From Coffea arabica (Eukaryota > Streptophyta > Magnoliopsida > Gentianales > Rubiaceae): a stretch of DNA of 64,000 bases. The DNA is taken from positions 19,300,001 to 19,364,000 of the forward strand of contig NC_092312.1 in the NCBI RefSeq assembly GCF_036785885.1, written 5' to 3'. How positions within the stretch are numbered: the stretch's first letter is position 1; every line of letters begins with the position of its first letter. Both the position numbers and the translations under genes were made by a program. The notes beneath the pieces are model-generated. The model saw only the letters and a program-made list of their open reading frames with translations. It made no database searches and was not told where the DNA came from. Below, one piece after another: positions 34,194 to 46,280 of this stretch.

Positions 34194-36876
34194 CTATAAT
34201 TCCATCAAATTGTCACACCCCTTTTCTGTCAGAAGCATATGCAGAGTAGCAGCTCTCTCGGTCAACCCAACCTCCACAAAACCCCCAAGAATTCTGTTGC
34301 AGATGGTGCTATCAAAATCTGTAGTTGTCGATTGCTTCCACTGATCAATGATATCTCTCACCTCTTTCAAGTGCCCAAGAATCAAATAGGATGAAATTAT
34401 GCACGCATAGTTTCGACCAATCATTTTTTGCTTCGTCAATATCAAAGACTTCCAAATCTGATCAAGTTTATCTTTGTTTCCTAAGCCTCCATACAGGATA
34501 ATTAGGAAGTCATAAGTTATCCATTCTCTCTGTGTGATACCCTTCTCGCTTTCGACTAGAGAGTTGAAATCACAGTTCACAAGGTGACCTGAGCTAATGT
34601 AAACCTTTACAAGGTTCACATACCTCAACCAACTTTCACTAAAACCAGATTGAATCCCCATTTCATCAAGAATGTGTCTCGCCTCATCAATGTTGAGGCC
34701 CGCAGCAGATGAACTTACTAACAGATTATAAGTAAATAGGTCCGGTGCAACCTTCTGTCGCTTCATTTCTTCTGCAATAAAGGGAATCTTCTCCAGTTGC
34801 CCAACTGACATGTATAGTGTCATCAACTCATTGTAAGTGAGTGCACTCAGAGAAAGGTTTGATTCCTTTATCCTGTCAAAAAGGTCCTCAGCCTTCTCTG
34901 TGAGTTTTGATGCGGCATAAGAGTGCAGAAGAGCAGTATATGTCTCACAAGTTTTTGCAGAAGGAGGAAGACCTTCAAAGTAACGCTCAGCAGCATCGAT
35001 GCCAAAGACTTTGGTCATCAAGTCAATGCAGACAGCATAGTCAGAGTCAGATAGTTCAAACTCGTCATGTGCAACCATCCATTCAGATATCTGCAACATT
35101 ATTTTCAGATGCACGTGAGGATTTACATAGAGGAAAAAAATAAGAATGATGGACAACGCCTATGAAGATGAGCTAAGAATTTTCTTCTCCATGTCTCTGT
35201 GGTTGGATGCCAAACAATGTACCTAAAGCCTTCTCTGATGCCAAGAGACATAAATTACGAGAGATAATTCATGAAAAGCATCCAAGAGTGAGAGAATGTG
35301 CAAAGAAGATGAAATCATCTTAGTCCTAATACCTCAATAATCACAATTCAAAATGAACAACTGAGGCTACAACCACCTAAGATAACATGTTTTTGCAATT
35401 ATGGTGCACAATTACTTTAAGGGAAAAAGGATTTGAAGAACGATATTTTAATGAACTTCAGCCTGTGTGTGGTCTTGCAGTCAGTTTAAAGCAAGAACGA
35501 CAGAGCGACTACTCAGAGTAGTATAAATCATATGACCTAATACGCGAGTTCACATGTAATAACAGTCTAATGTATGGATCTGATAAACAGTATAGCTTTC
35601 CTATTTTCAGAGTTCCCAAAATGAAGAATACACATCAGGCAGATATGCTAAACAAGAAGGCAAAAATAGGACCTTGTGATAAGAATGAACCACTGCCCTA
35701 AAATCAGTCATCTCCTATTGATCATCAAGGAACAAAAAAGTCAGGCAAATTACCCATTAGGTGGAACTTCTGAATGGCACATTATTCCGTCATAAATGAT
35801 TTCTTTAGGGCCTTAAGTTGCTTTTCAATATCAGGGGGAAAAAAAGCCTTGATGAGGTCCTTATCCTGTATTTTTTATAGGTTAAATGGTAAATTGCCTC
35901 TTTGACATTACAATACTGCATGCCTGCCAACTTGAGCTACCTGCTTAACATTCTGTACTATTCACTGGCTCTGAACTTCAATGTAAAAGGTAAAAGTGAA
36001 TTGAGACCAGCTAGAGAAGGCACGAGCAATCCAGTTAAATAAATCCTAAGAAACATCTCAACTTCTACGTTCAACCCCAACCTAATGGTTATACATCTGG
36101 TTCATCGATTGATCGATCTATTAAATGAATATAATGCCAATGGCTTCAACTTTACAGATGGAATTCAAGTGCTCCAGTTGGTTTGTACCTATATGATGCC
36201 AACGCCGCCTTCAAATTCATATCAAATTCCCCAGAATTACTAGCCACCCTTTTCCCATTCAACCAATGGACATCAATCAAACCAAGAAAATAGAAAATCA
36301 AACCCAAAGTTTCTCTCTTTACACGACCAAACAAAAAATGCAGTTTTTTTTTTTTTAAAAAAAAAAAAAAAAGAAAAGAGAAGGGGAAACTTTAGGCAGG
36401 CTATTAAAAAAAGAAGAAGAAAACGGGGGGATGGAACCTCGAGGGCGTGCTTATAGCGCTGAGATTTACGAAGGTCTTTGGAGATTTGACGGAGGTCGGA
36501 GATGGTAATCCTGTTGCCCTCACTAACCCATCTATGGAGGACATTGGTGGCGCTTCTTTTGGGGAGCCTAAGCCTCGTTATTCTACTCTTCAAATCATCA
36601 TTCGTCGTAGTTTCTGAATAAGAATCAGAACCCTTCTCCTCATCTGCTTGATCACATGCTACAACTTCAACTTCGCTTGTAGAAGGAGAAGGAGTAGAGA
36701 AATATCGCATCGCAGTCGTCCTCCGCCTTAGTTTACTGCAGACAAGAAATTTTTTATGGGCTAATTTTTTCAGCAAAAGGGATGGAAAAAGGATGAAAGG
36801 AAACTGAAATACAGATGGAGATGGAAATTGTCAGTTGTTACCGAGCCATAGTGAGGAAGATGGAGCGGGCGGCCAT
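34194..36876 (-). CDS. Mitochondrial-type PPR protein, At2g20710-like (409 aa)
   Basis: Three exons: 36876-36842, 36735-36438 and 35090-34194, separated by introns of 106 and 1347 bp. The N-terminus MAARSIFLTMARKLRRRTTA, followed by MRYFS, is rich in Arg, Ser and Thr with no acidic residues, as in a mitochondrial presequence. Conserved family blocks follow: VLHRWVSEGNRITISDLRQI, EWMVAHDEFELSDSDYAV and KVFGIDAAERYFEGLPPSAK, then P-class PPR repeats such as ETYTALLHSYAASKLTEKAE and LTYNELMTLYMSVGQLEKIP. Members bind organelle RNA and aid its processing; the target is unknown. It stops after TEKGCDNLMEL, about 80 aa short of the usual length of about 490 aa, so the last repeats are missing. Confidence 0.85.
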
Positions 36877-37062
36877 GGCAGCTCGCTTCACTGCTTGCTA
36901 ACAGTTGCCCATGAAATGAACTCAACAGAAAACAATTCTAATTAAAAAAAAAAAATCAAATCATCATTTTCGTTGGTTGGGTTGAGCCCTTGTTGGACTA
37001 AAATAATAGTGTACTACTTGTTCGAGAAAAATTGAGAGAATAAAAGAAGCAAAACAACAGTC

Positions 37063-37146
37063 TGTCAGAAGTGGGATTTGAACCCATGCCCTCTCACGAG
37101 GACCAGAACTTGAGTCTGGCGCCTTAGACCACTCGGCCATCCTGAC
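37063..37146 (-). tRNA. tRNA-Leu (anticodon CAA), no intron
   Basis: The 84-nt minus-strand gene begins GTCAGGATGGCCGAGTGGTC. The acceptor stem GTCAGGA pairs with TTCTGAC. The anticodon stem is CCAGA/TCTGG with loop CTCAAGT, giving CAA (37110-37112). A long class II variable arm, GTCCTCGTGAGAGGGC, and the T-arm GGGTTCAAATCCC follow. All stems pair and a T-run for Pol III termination lies shortly downstream, so it looks functional. Plant tRNA-Leu(CAA) genes often carry a short intron next to the anticodon; this copy has none. Confidence 0.95.
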
Positions 37147-38250
37147 TTGTTTGAGAAGTGCACTTGAATCAAGGCTATTAACGTCTTACATCGTTCAATA
37201 AGAATTATGGTGAGAAGCCTGAAATTTAATGCGCAATCTCAAGGAATGACCCTATTTCCTCTGTGACTTCTTTTGTGGACTCACAATTATTAGGGATAAT
37301 TTCATATACCTCCCTGAGGTTTCTGACAACTTCACTAACTTTTCCTGAAGTTTGTAAAATTACACAAATTTTCTCTAAAGTTAAGGTTTTGATAATAAAA
37401 TTAATTTAATTAAAAAAATGAACATTAAAAAGTACTTTAACAAGAGAGGTGAAACTACAATTTGGATCTGATTCGGAGCAAGAACTTTGTAATTTAGATG
37501 CATGCAAATAGGCATAATCACTTTAACGTGAAAAAAAAAAAAAAAGATACTGGAGTATGTAGTAGTATTTAAACGAGGAAGAAAGAGTATTACAGCCTGT
37601 TTTGATTGTATTTTCCGTCATTTTTCATGGAAAAATTACTGTAGCGATTTGATGTATGTGAGGGAAAAAGGTAATAGGGAAATGTGATCACGGAAAACGA
37701 CGTAATTTTCTGGCAGAAAATAGCAATCCAAACAGGGCCTTAGATTCTCGTTGGAGAATTTGCTTGGATGTGACAGTCTGAGTTAATTTTTTTTTCTTTT
37801 AATTTTTGGTTAGTTAGATTTTGCAATATCCTCTTCGGGAGGGTCTCAAAAGCAGCAGTGTGATTTTCCTTCTATTGTAGACCAATTTTCGGCACTATTT
37901 TAATTCAAATTCAGGGTGCAGAAGGTCAAAACAAGGAATGAAGCAAGAGGCTGCACTTAACGAACGAATGCATGACCTTTTTATAAGTTGGTTTCATCTA
38001 CTGGGCGGGCAGTGGGCAACTTGTGCCGCAATCAAAAGCTTAAATCAAAAACAAATATTTGTGTGATTGTACAGTACAGAAGCTTGAATCTCTTCATTTT
38101 TCATAGTAAAGCACAAAAGACGGCACAATGTCCCAATTCAAGCAGATAGATAACCTTCAAAGCAGCCCTTCCTGGAGCAGAAGCCAACAGGCTTCCTATT
38201 CACAAACACCAACTAAAACATGTATGGTGTGCCACTAATAACGCCAATGA
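37147..38250. other. Spacer between the tRNA and the purine permease
   Basis: AT-rich sequence that contains the TTA-flanked MITE at 37593-37739. The right end (about 38040-38250) is probably 3' UTR of the purine permease locus. No other gene was seen. Confidence 0.45.
37593..37739. mobile_element. 147-bp MITE, TTA target duplication (PIF/Harbinger-like)
   Basis: Imperfect inverted ends (CAGCCTGTTTTGATTGTATT and the complement of AGCAATCCAAACAGGGCC) are flanked by TTA on both sides (37590-37592 and 37740-37742). The core carries ATTACTGTAGCGATTTGATG and TATGTGAGGGAAAAAGGTAA, shared with other short elements in the window (for example 63475-63598). The 3-bp TTA duplication fits PIF/Harbinger. 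Confidence 0.75.
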
Positions 38251-38676
38251 TTCAAGTACAAAAGGACCCTAATTCTACTTCCTTCTTCTTTTTCTTGATC
38301 TCTTGGAGTTCGCCGTAGAAGTAAGAGAGGAAACCCCAAAGAGACAAAGCCAGAGAAATTCCTTTTTCAACTGGGAATCTTTCATGGAAGAACAATACCG
38401 CTAAGGACTCTGTCACCGGCAGCAGAGTAGCAATTACGATACCAGAGAGCAATGCTGAGACAAGAAGAGTGACTCCAATGGCCCCCAAGAAGAAGAATTG
38501 CCACAAAAAATGCCTTTGATACCAGCGTTGCATGGTATCTTCAATTCTCTTGCCTCTCTTGCAATTGCCTGCAACATCAACCAGAAAATTCATATTTCCA
38601 GTTAATTCAACCACAAAAGCACAATGCTTTGATGCTAAATACGCCTTGGTCTATGTAGATAAATTTATGCATTATG

Positions 38677-39584
38677 TAGAGCTGGCAATTTGTCCCAAGT
38701 CCCAATGGGCTACCCATGCCCAAAGGAACTTTGGGCGGGATGGGTATTATAACTTGATATTGGGTTTAAGTTGGGACACATCCCAACTATACCCATTAAT
38801 GAATGGGAAAGGGTGGGAAATACTTGGGTACCCATTGGGTTCAAATAGCAAGGGCTCCGTTTGGATTAGCTGTTTTTAGGGGGTATTTTTGAAATATTTT
38901 ATTGTAACAGTGTATATGAAAAATATTTACTATAAATTTTTTTTTGAAATATTTGATATACTAATATGGATGGGATGTTTCTTGAGTTATTGTATATTAC
39001 TGTAACATTGTATTTGAAAAACTTATTTTTTGGAAAAATAGTCAATCCAAACGGAGTCTTAGATTCAAAAATCATCTTTAACAATTTTTATAGTCATACC
39101 AGCGAATATAATCTAGTAGTCTTCCTAGTCATTATCTACAAGAATTTCTAGCATTTCAGTCAGTTTAGATCTGTCATCCTTGGACAATGATCAGGATAAA
39201 TATTCAACATCCTAAGGACCTTGGTCATCTTGATATATGTTAGAATATAGCTGTATATCTATCTTTTCTTTTATTTGTTAATCTAATTTTTGGTGGGAAT
39301 CTTGAGTATAAAGCACTTGCATATTTATTTAATGAAACTAAAAAAAATTTAATAAATCAAAAATATTAAAATTATATAAAAAATAAAAAATGAATTAAAG
39401 GAAAAAAAATATGTAGGAAATGGATTTGGGTATTGGGCGGGATCAATCTAAACCCATCCCAAAATGATCCCGCCCAAGTTAGTCCCAAAACACATATGGG
39501 TAAGGTTTGGCCCAAACCCATATGACTCGGTTCCATCTCAAACCCAAGCAAATCCCACCCATCCCGCCCATTTTGCCACCTCTG
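38677..39584. mobile_element. hAT-like MITE in the permease intron, with a nested MITE
   Basis: The inverted ends TAGAGCTGGCAATTT and the complement of ATTTTGCCACCTCTG are flanked by the 8-bp duplication GCATTATG (38669-38676 and 39585-39592). Subterminal sequence is rich in CCCATCCC/GGGATGGG words. A second element (38852-39058) sits inside it, so the total length of 908 bp overstates the original. Confidence 0.85.
38852..39058. mobile_element. Nested MITE (GGGCTCCGTTTGG ends)
   Basis: GGGCTCCGTTTGGATT on the left and CAATCCAAACGGAGTC on the right form inverted ends around an AT-rich core of about 180 bp with TGTAACAGTGTATATGAAAA-like phrases. It interrupts the hAT-like MITE 38677-39584 and so is younger than it. 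Confidence 0.75.
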
Positions 39585-40362
39585 GCATTATGTACAGATA
39601 AACATGTAGAGCTAAAGAGAGAGAGACCGCGAAGTCATGGTTGATAAGCATTCCTACAGTGCAGAATGCAGTTGCAAAGAAGGATATGACCAACTGCATC
39701 TCCATGACCAGAGCATAAGTGATGACTTGCAAAGTTAGCTCCATCAGCGGCAAAACAAATCCGTATAACGCAGATGCTCCAAGTGTCATAAAGAAACCAA
39801 TATAGTAGTATTGCACGTTGGATTCATGAGCAGGACGATCGGTGCTAGAATGAAATCCAAGCGCTACAGCTCCAAGAGACAATAAAAATATTGAATTGAT
39901 GAAAAAAGGTGTAAGCTTTTGCTTAACCAGGAGGAAGGCAAATGCGGCAGTAAATGCCAATTGAGTGGCAATTATAAGAGCAGAGGTACTGACAGGAAGG
40001 CGCGAAACGCCATAAGCAGCCAAATAATCATCCACCCCTGTTAAAAGGCCAATAAGGGCACAACAAAGGAACAATCTAGGCTTGACAGACCAAACTTTTG
40101 TTGCAGGACCTTCTTTGCTTCTACGCTAAGCATAAGAAATCAGGAGTGGAAACAAAAGAAATGGCCAACCAGCAGTCAGTAACCAGCATGAGAACCAAAT
40201 TCTCTTGCCTCCTTTAAGAAAGTAGAGACGCTGAATCAAAGGACCACCACAGTTGCCGAGCCCCAACATTATGCAGTTCAATATTATGAGTGTTCTCTTC
40301 ATTGTTTTGTTTAGTTTGTGCTTTTCTTCTGGTACATGACTGCTTGGAACATCAGTCTCCAT

Positions 40363-41802
40363 CTCTAAAGATTGAAATCTCTCTTTCTATTTCTAGAGCT
40401 GCAACTGGTTACAAGTATGAGTTGTACATGGCGTATGATATGGTTAATCCACTGACTAAGGAAACTGGAGAAACTAAACCAGGATAACTTTTTTCTGAAA
40501 AGGTAAACCGGGAAATGCAATGTACACTACTACCACCGTAGGATGAATGAGTTGCAATCAGGAACTTATACTACGAAGACAACACTCAAGACCTGTCATG
40601 CTATAAAGATCCAATATTTTATAGTAATGTCAAAGTGGAAAAGATTGATTGACACAGGTACACAAGCATCTCTTTGGTGTTGATCTGGGAAACTTAAACT
40701 TGGCAACACTTAATGAAATTGAAAAGGTTATTGTGGATGGGAAAATCCAAGTTTTGGATTAACTCAACAAGCTAAAAAAGGCCACAAAAGAGAAGTTCAA
40801 AAGGAACAAGTTTGAAGTCAGACTCATGGCACAAGGCCACAGAACAGTAAGAGCCCATCTGCAAGGCAAAAAATTTTATCATGTCCAACTAGATAGCAGG
40901 CCCCCGGCGAGACAGCAAACCGCTGATTCACACACGGATGACACAGCAAAGATGCCTCGGGCATGTTTAAGAGGGACGGAATCTATTTCTTAGCCATACA
41001 GTAGCAGCACAATTTCCTGTACTAATTGTGCATAGAATGACAGAATTCTTAAACTTGATTCCCCACAGCAACATCAAAACCGAATCTGCTAAAAATAAAA
41101 AATGGTCATGACCTGATATACATGCATTATGTAGACCGAAATTAAGAACCCTCTAGAGTGGGCCTTAACGAATTAATCGAACTGGTTTATTAATTATCAC
41201 TTGCCAAAATGGGGATGGCTTAAATCATCAAGGCGTTAACCTTTCAACCTCTAACAAATAGACAATCTGAATCATCCGACAGATGTTCAGTCCGATCACC
41301 CTGTAATTAAAGTAAGCTGAGGCTAATTAATCAATTTAAGCCCAGAAAACCAGCTGCAACCCTGATACACACACACACACACACACACACACACTCCTAA
41401 AAATTACCAAAATAACGAACTGGACTGGAAGGCATGACATTAGCAAGAAACATTATGAATTAAAGTAACTGAGAGTGAGCCGAGTAAGAAAAAAAGAGAG
41501 CAGCACTGAAATTGAAGCATAGAAAACCTGAGTTGCTTGGGAGAATAATAATAATTGAAGCAGCAGCCCAAATGCTTCCGGACGAAGAAGTAAGAAAGCA
41601 GAGTGAAAGAGTAGTAGAATTATTATAAGGTGCTGAGTAGAATCATTGGACCGAAGAGGGTTTCAACTTTTCATCATTTCTATATATACCACACTCACTA
41701 TATCCAAAACGCGTTGTGTCACCATGCAGATTGCCCAAGATTCCCACACCTCTCGGTGTCAAAAACTCAAAAGAGCGAGTCTGCGACAGCCATTTCTGCC
41801 TC

Positions 41803-41833
<31 letters not shown>

Positions 41834-42306
41834 TTTTGCAAATTTTTTGAATCATTTGCTTATGACATAATACCGGACAACTTCCAGAGTGTATCCGACA
41901 GTTTACTATAGGTTAAAATCGTTTGCATGTATCTATCGGTCCCAAAATTTTCAGACTTGTTTTCCGAAAATCACAACCAATTGGACTTCGGTGAAGTAGT
42001 TGGCTGGTGGAGAAAACTGGTATACATTCCATTTATTAAGCTAAATGCATATCCGGGATCAGTTCCACTTTGCACCATTTTTCTTTTCACTGTTAGAATT
42101 CATGCCAAGAAAAACTCTCAAGAACCATTCCCTCTCCCTTGAGCCACCCCAGAGACTAAGCCATAGTACCAATTATTATTCGGTCGGGTCTTTCTTTGGG
42201 CTTTGTTTAAATCATTGTACATTTTCTTTATAAATCATCACACGATCCAACAGCACACAGAAAAATTTGTAAGGACGACGAGGGATGAACTAGGTAGTAG
42301 CTAGTC
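40363..42306. other. Purine permease upstream region and spacer
   Basis: No gene is supported. The stretch 40640-40900 has long weakly open plus-strand frames (for example around KKATKEKFKRNKFEVRLMAQ) that hint at an old coding fragment, but no family was recognised. A (CA)n microsatellite is at 41365-41394 and a poly-T tract at 41811-41837. The right part may be 3' UTR of the dioxygenase gene at 42307. Confidence 0.4.
41365..41394. repeat. (CA)n microsatellite
   Basis: About fifteen uninterrupted AC units. Confidence 0.92.
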
Positions 42307-45139
42307 TCACTGCGGAGTACAGATTGAGACCTTGACTCGATCCAAGCAGGATTTGCCATCAAGTTTATTGCCTTGTTGCCGCTCCAGATACTCTCTGAAC
42401 TTCATTGGAGCGTACAAACCTGGGATTTGATTACCATGACTGTCGGTCAGCAGGGGAGAGGCCGGGGCAACACATGCGTCGAATGATGGACCATTAGCCA
42501 TGGCTATGGAAATTCTTTTGGTTTTGTTATTCACCACTGCTCTGTGCAAAATACTCTTGTATTTCCCGTTGCTCACTATCTGTTTCAATTCACGGGCAAT
42601 TATATTGGTAATGGTAATAGATAATGAATTTAATCTCGTTCCTTTATAATGAATTTTTCCTTCTATGTATAATTGTACTACAGAACATAAATATGTTTTC
42701 ATTCGTGCCAGAAAAAGAATTCACAAAAGCGCTGGAAGAACCCTTAAAAGAAATTATTAAATGATTGATGATTTTACCTCAAGGTGGTCACCGGTATTGA
42801 CCAGAAAAGAGTTTGGAAGCGCATTGACATTAACCCATTTCCCGTTGTGTTGGATTTGCAGCCCTCCCACTCCATTTTGTAGGAGAAGGGTGAGGAGACC
42901 ATGATCCGAGTGCGGGGCTATGCCCATTGCTAGCTCAGGCTGAGGACACGGCGGATAGTAATTTGCTACGTATATCTGCACACCTGAATCGAAATCCAGT
43001 AATTTTGCTATGTATCCTTCTTCTAGACCAAGGCTTTGTGATATTCCTCCAAGCAACTCCCTCGCGACTCCTCGAGTTCTCTTGGCGTATTCCTCCAAAA
43101 GTTCACTACAGCGGACCATCGCCCCAACTACCGCTTAGATTCCAAACCATTTACGGCAATTATATTAAGAAAATTACTACTCAATGATTATAGTAATTAT
43201 ATTAAGAAAATTAAGAAGTAATGAATGAATTTGGACTAAATTCGATCCGAATCAGATAGATATTAACTTCACAAGTATTAGTCCGAAACTCTGAATGTCT
43301 TACTAGCTTAGGTGTGAGCTAAGCCTGAATTTATTAAATCCCGCCTTAGATGATTCGGTTTACCACCCTAGTTTGTGATGCAAGCAAATATTTTTTTTGA
43401 CAAATAATTCCTATCCAAATAATAATTTTAACCGACTATACTTAACTACCAGTAGTTTTTTTTTAATATACCATTTTTTTAATCTTCTTATCCCTATATA
43501 TGATCCCTTCGTATTGTAGTATTTCTATCCTCGATTTTGCAACTCTTTAAAACCTAAAACCATACAAACAATTGATTGAGTTTTATGGTACATGTTTGTA
43601 AGTTTCAAAATTACATTGATTGAGTCTTTTGTCTGTAAGTTTTGAAGTTGCATTTATGTGATGTTACAAGTTTCAATTTCTTTTTTTTTTTTTTTTGTCT
43701 GTTGATCAATCAGCAGGGGAAAACACACACACACACACTAATCCCAATCTAACACATATTAAGAGAAGGCCCAACTGACCATGGATGTCTAGAAGTAGAG
43801 AAATCCACTTTTAGACAAAAGGATTGCATTATTGCACATTCTTTAGATACAATCCTTAGATTTAATTGCGAAAGGACTAGCTAAAAGTGCATTATCCCAG
43901 TCAGAAAATTTAAATGGTCCACTAATTGTGCATAATATGTGATTAACGTCATATTCCACCCAGCACCCACTTAAAAAAGTGGGGTGTTTTCGGCTCATGC
44001 ACCTCAGCAACCCAATCCACAATGGTTATGGAGCCTACCCAATCCTCTTGATTTCGTGTAGAAAACAAATTTTGTCGAGTCACACTCGAAAACACACATG
44101 ATTTAAACAATAGTAATAGTGGTAGAGAATTCACCAGAAATACTTGCCTTCGTACCAGCATTATAATGGTGCTAAGAAATTGACAAATGGTTAGCGATAA
44201 GTAAAGGGAAAACTGCATCGTAATATTTTGCATATCCAGAATCACGAAGCGTTTGCCGAGGCACACTGATGTTTTGAATTTTGACAAATTTATGAACTTA
44301 GAGATTAAAAATCTTTTCAATGATACTAGTTGACCAAATTACCGTAAGTTTTTTTTTTTTTTTTTTTTAACTAAAAAAAATGACATGAGTCGTCGAGATT
44401 GAGAGAATCATGTGCACCTGAAAACTCTGGGGCTACGAGGACAATGAAAGTCAGGATGGACGAAGACCTTGAGGAAGTCCCTCCACAAGAAGATTTGCTC
44501 TTTGGAAGTATTGAAGCTGGTGCCATACCTGATGGGATCCAGCACATGCTTAGTTTCATATCCCATCTTCTCCTCCTCCGCCAAGTTGAAAAACTCGTTG
44601 GTAACATCAATTATGGCATTCATCAGACTTTCCGGTATGCCATGATTCACCACCTGCACGCGCCGTCACATACTATATAGTATCACCCAAACCAAACCAG
44701 GCACAAGTATGATATATTTTGCAGTTCTACTAGAAACAAAAAGAGGAGTCAGACTATCCAGAATTTCAGGTGTCCTGCCCCTACCAAGTAGCTAGGAATC
44801 CAAATTCTCAAGTGGGAGGAAAACAAAAGGAGAAAAACCACCAATAAGAAGTAAAGGGAATGATCCAGCAGCAGTTACCATGAAGAAACCCCAATCTTGG
44901 CATGCTCTTCCAAGGTCCCGGATAGCTTGAAGACGCTGATCAGGATTGTTGGAGCTAAGGAGTGAAAAATCGATGACGGGGATTGAAACTTGAGGGTCTG
45001 AAGCAACAGAATCATGGGGGTGGGCGTTGAAGTAAGCATAACTAGAAGGGATGAAATCGAGGCTTGGTGATTCTGCTAGTAGTTTAACGCTTGAGAAATT
45101 ATCTCGGGGTTGAAGCAGTGGCGCCACTGATGAGGCCAT
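42307..45139 (-). CDS. 2-oxoglutarate/Fe(II)-dependent dioxygenase, cluster gene A (365 aa)
   Basis: Four exons: 45139-44879, 44653-44418, 43105-42778 and 42579-42307, all in phase. It is a soluble DOXC-class oxygenase that uses 2-oxoglutarate, O2 and Fe(II) to hydroxylate or demethylate small molecules. The N-terminal DIOX_N part has PVIDFSLLSSNNPDQRLQAI and ACQDWGFFMVVNHGIPE. The catalytic fold carries YYPPCPQPELAMGIAPHSDH with iron ligands His231 and Asp233, distal His287 in LHRAVV, and the 2-oxoglutarate motif Arg297-Ile-Ser299. It resembles entries named '2-oxoglutarate-dependent dioxygenase 19-like'. The substrate is unknown. It is the most diverged of the three intact copies: longer N-terminus, exon 2 shorter by 9 bp, longer C-terminus. 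Confidence 0.92.
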
Positions 45140-46098
45140 AGCTTCAGTTGGGAGGGCAACAATTAACGATGAGGTGCCTGGGAAATTTCTCTGAGTAGAA
45201 ACTGATGAATTGGGAATGGATTTGTTAAGACTGCTAGCAGTCTAGTACATGATTGTTTGGTAGTGGTTGGTCTTTTTAATTGACGCCGAGGGCAACGAGA
45301 CCCCTGATCTTTGTGCTTTTTATCTTTTTCACCCTTTTTTTTTTTTTTTGGTGTCTTCAAATCCTTAAGTAGGGAGCTCAACAAGAAAGTTTTAATGAAT
45401 CGAGATCACCATTCGTTTTGGCATAAAAAGTCATTAGAATCTATTCTTTCACCGCGAGGGGAACTGGTTTGGGATTGCATAAGCAATTCATGTAATCATT
45501 TTCTAATGTGATAACGTGAGGAGATTACTCTTGTTAAGACGAACTCCAATGGCTTAATTTTGATTAGTTGAACTTAACAACCATGCTCTAAAAACTAAGC
45601 AAATAATGATGATATGCGATTACGTGAATCCCTGCTTCATTATATTAAATAGTGCCTCGAGCTGTTAGTATAAAAGATCTCACAACAGAGATAATTTGAA
45701 CTTTCAAACTAAGTCACTCAAAAGTATATGACCAAACAAAAGTCCTGAGATTTTTCTAGAGAATTAATCAAACTCAACAAAGCCGAGATCCATGCTAGAA
45801 AAGACAGGCGGAAGGGTGAAACTTCGGCTGATCAATCACAGGTAGAAAGTGAAAGGTACTATTCTGATTAGTATACTCCTAACACTTAGAACTCAAGGAG
45901 ACAGAGGCACGAACCAATAGAACAGATCCTGTTCAAGTAAGGTCGTAGCTTACTCTTAACACTACTAAACTCCCAAATATACTTAGTTAATTTTTTTTTT
46001 TTTTGGTCAACACTTGCTAGTCAACATGAAATTCGTACTTTGAGTTTCTCACAGTTGTCTAGCTATCATATTACTTAACTCCTATTTCCTTGGTTTTG

Positions 46099-46130
<32 letters not shown>

Positions 46131-46280
46131 TGCTATTATTTTGCTAAAACATGGAATAATAATTATTCAGTTCAAATCAATTTGCCCCTAAAGTGTAAAT
46201 ATGTAGAGACATAGTATAAATAGATTGTGGTGTAAAAAACTAAAAAAAGAATTATTTTTTCGTCAACTGGTTTGGAATGG
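45140..46280. other. Upstream region of dioxygenase A
   Basis: Promoter and spacer. It contains a poly-T tract near 45340-45350 and an (ATT)n microsatellite at 46100-46129. No clear TATA box was picked out, unlike the other two cluster genes. No coding sequence. Confidence 0.45.
46100..46129. repeat. (ATT)n microsatellite
   Basis: About ten ATT units in a row. Confidence 0.9.

Larger units (their letters stand above)
38252..40362 (-). pseudogene. Purine permease (PUP1/PUP3-like), disrupted copy
   Basis: The locus resembles plant purine permeases, which are ten-helix DMT-superfamily importers of adenine, cytokinins and alkaloids at membranes. Conserved blocks are present in order: [75 protein letters not shown], then in a second exon [29 protein letters not shown] and [16 protein letters not shown]. 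Two lesions break it. An in-frame TAG at 40126-40128 follows LLISYA where the family has an aromatic or basic residue. In the second exon the REARELK start and the WQFFF block lie in different frames. The intron holds a nested pair of MITEs (38677-39584). Without both lesions the rest is well conserved, so the loss is recent, or one lesion may be a sequence error. Confidence 0.8.

Noticed and set aside
38765-38850. Possible additional exon in the permease intron
   Set aside because: The segment lies inside the hAT-like MITE, as shown by its ends and target duplication.
40640-40900. Weakly open stretch upstream of the purine permease
   Set aside because: Lys-rich fragment without family match and with internal stops; could be old coding debris but not supportable.
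41630-41911. Overlapping frames around a poly-T tract
   Set aside because: Poly-Phe or poly-Lys runs come from the homopolymer; no gene support.
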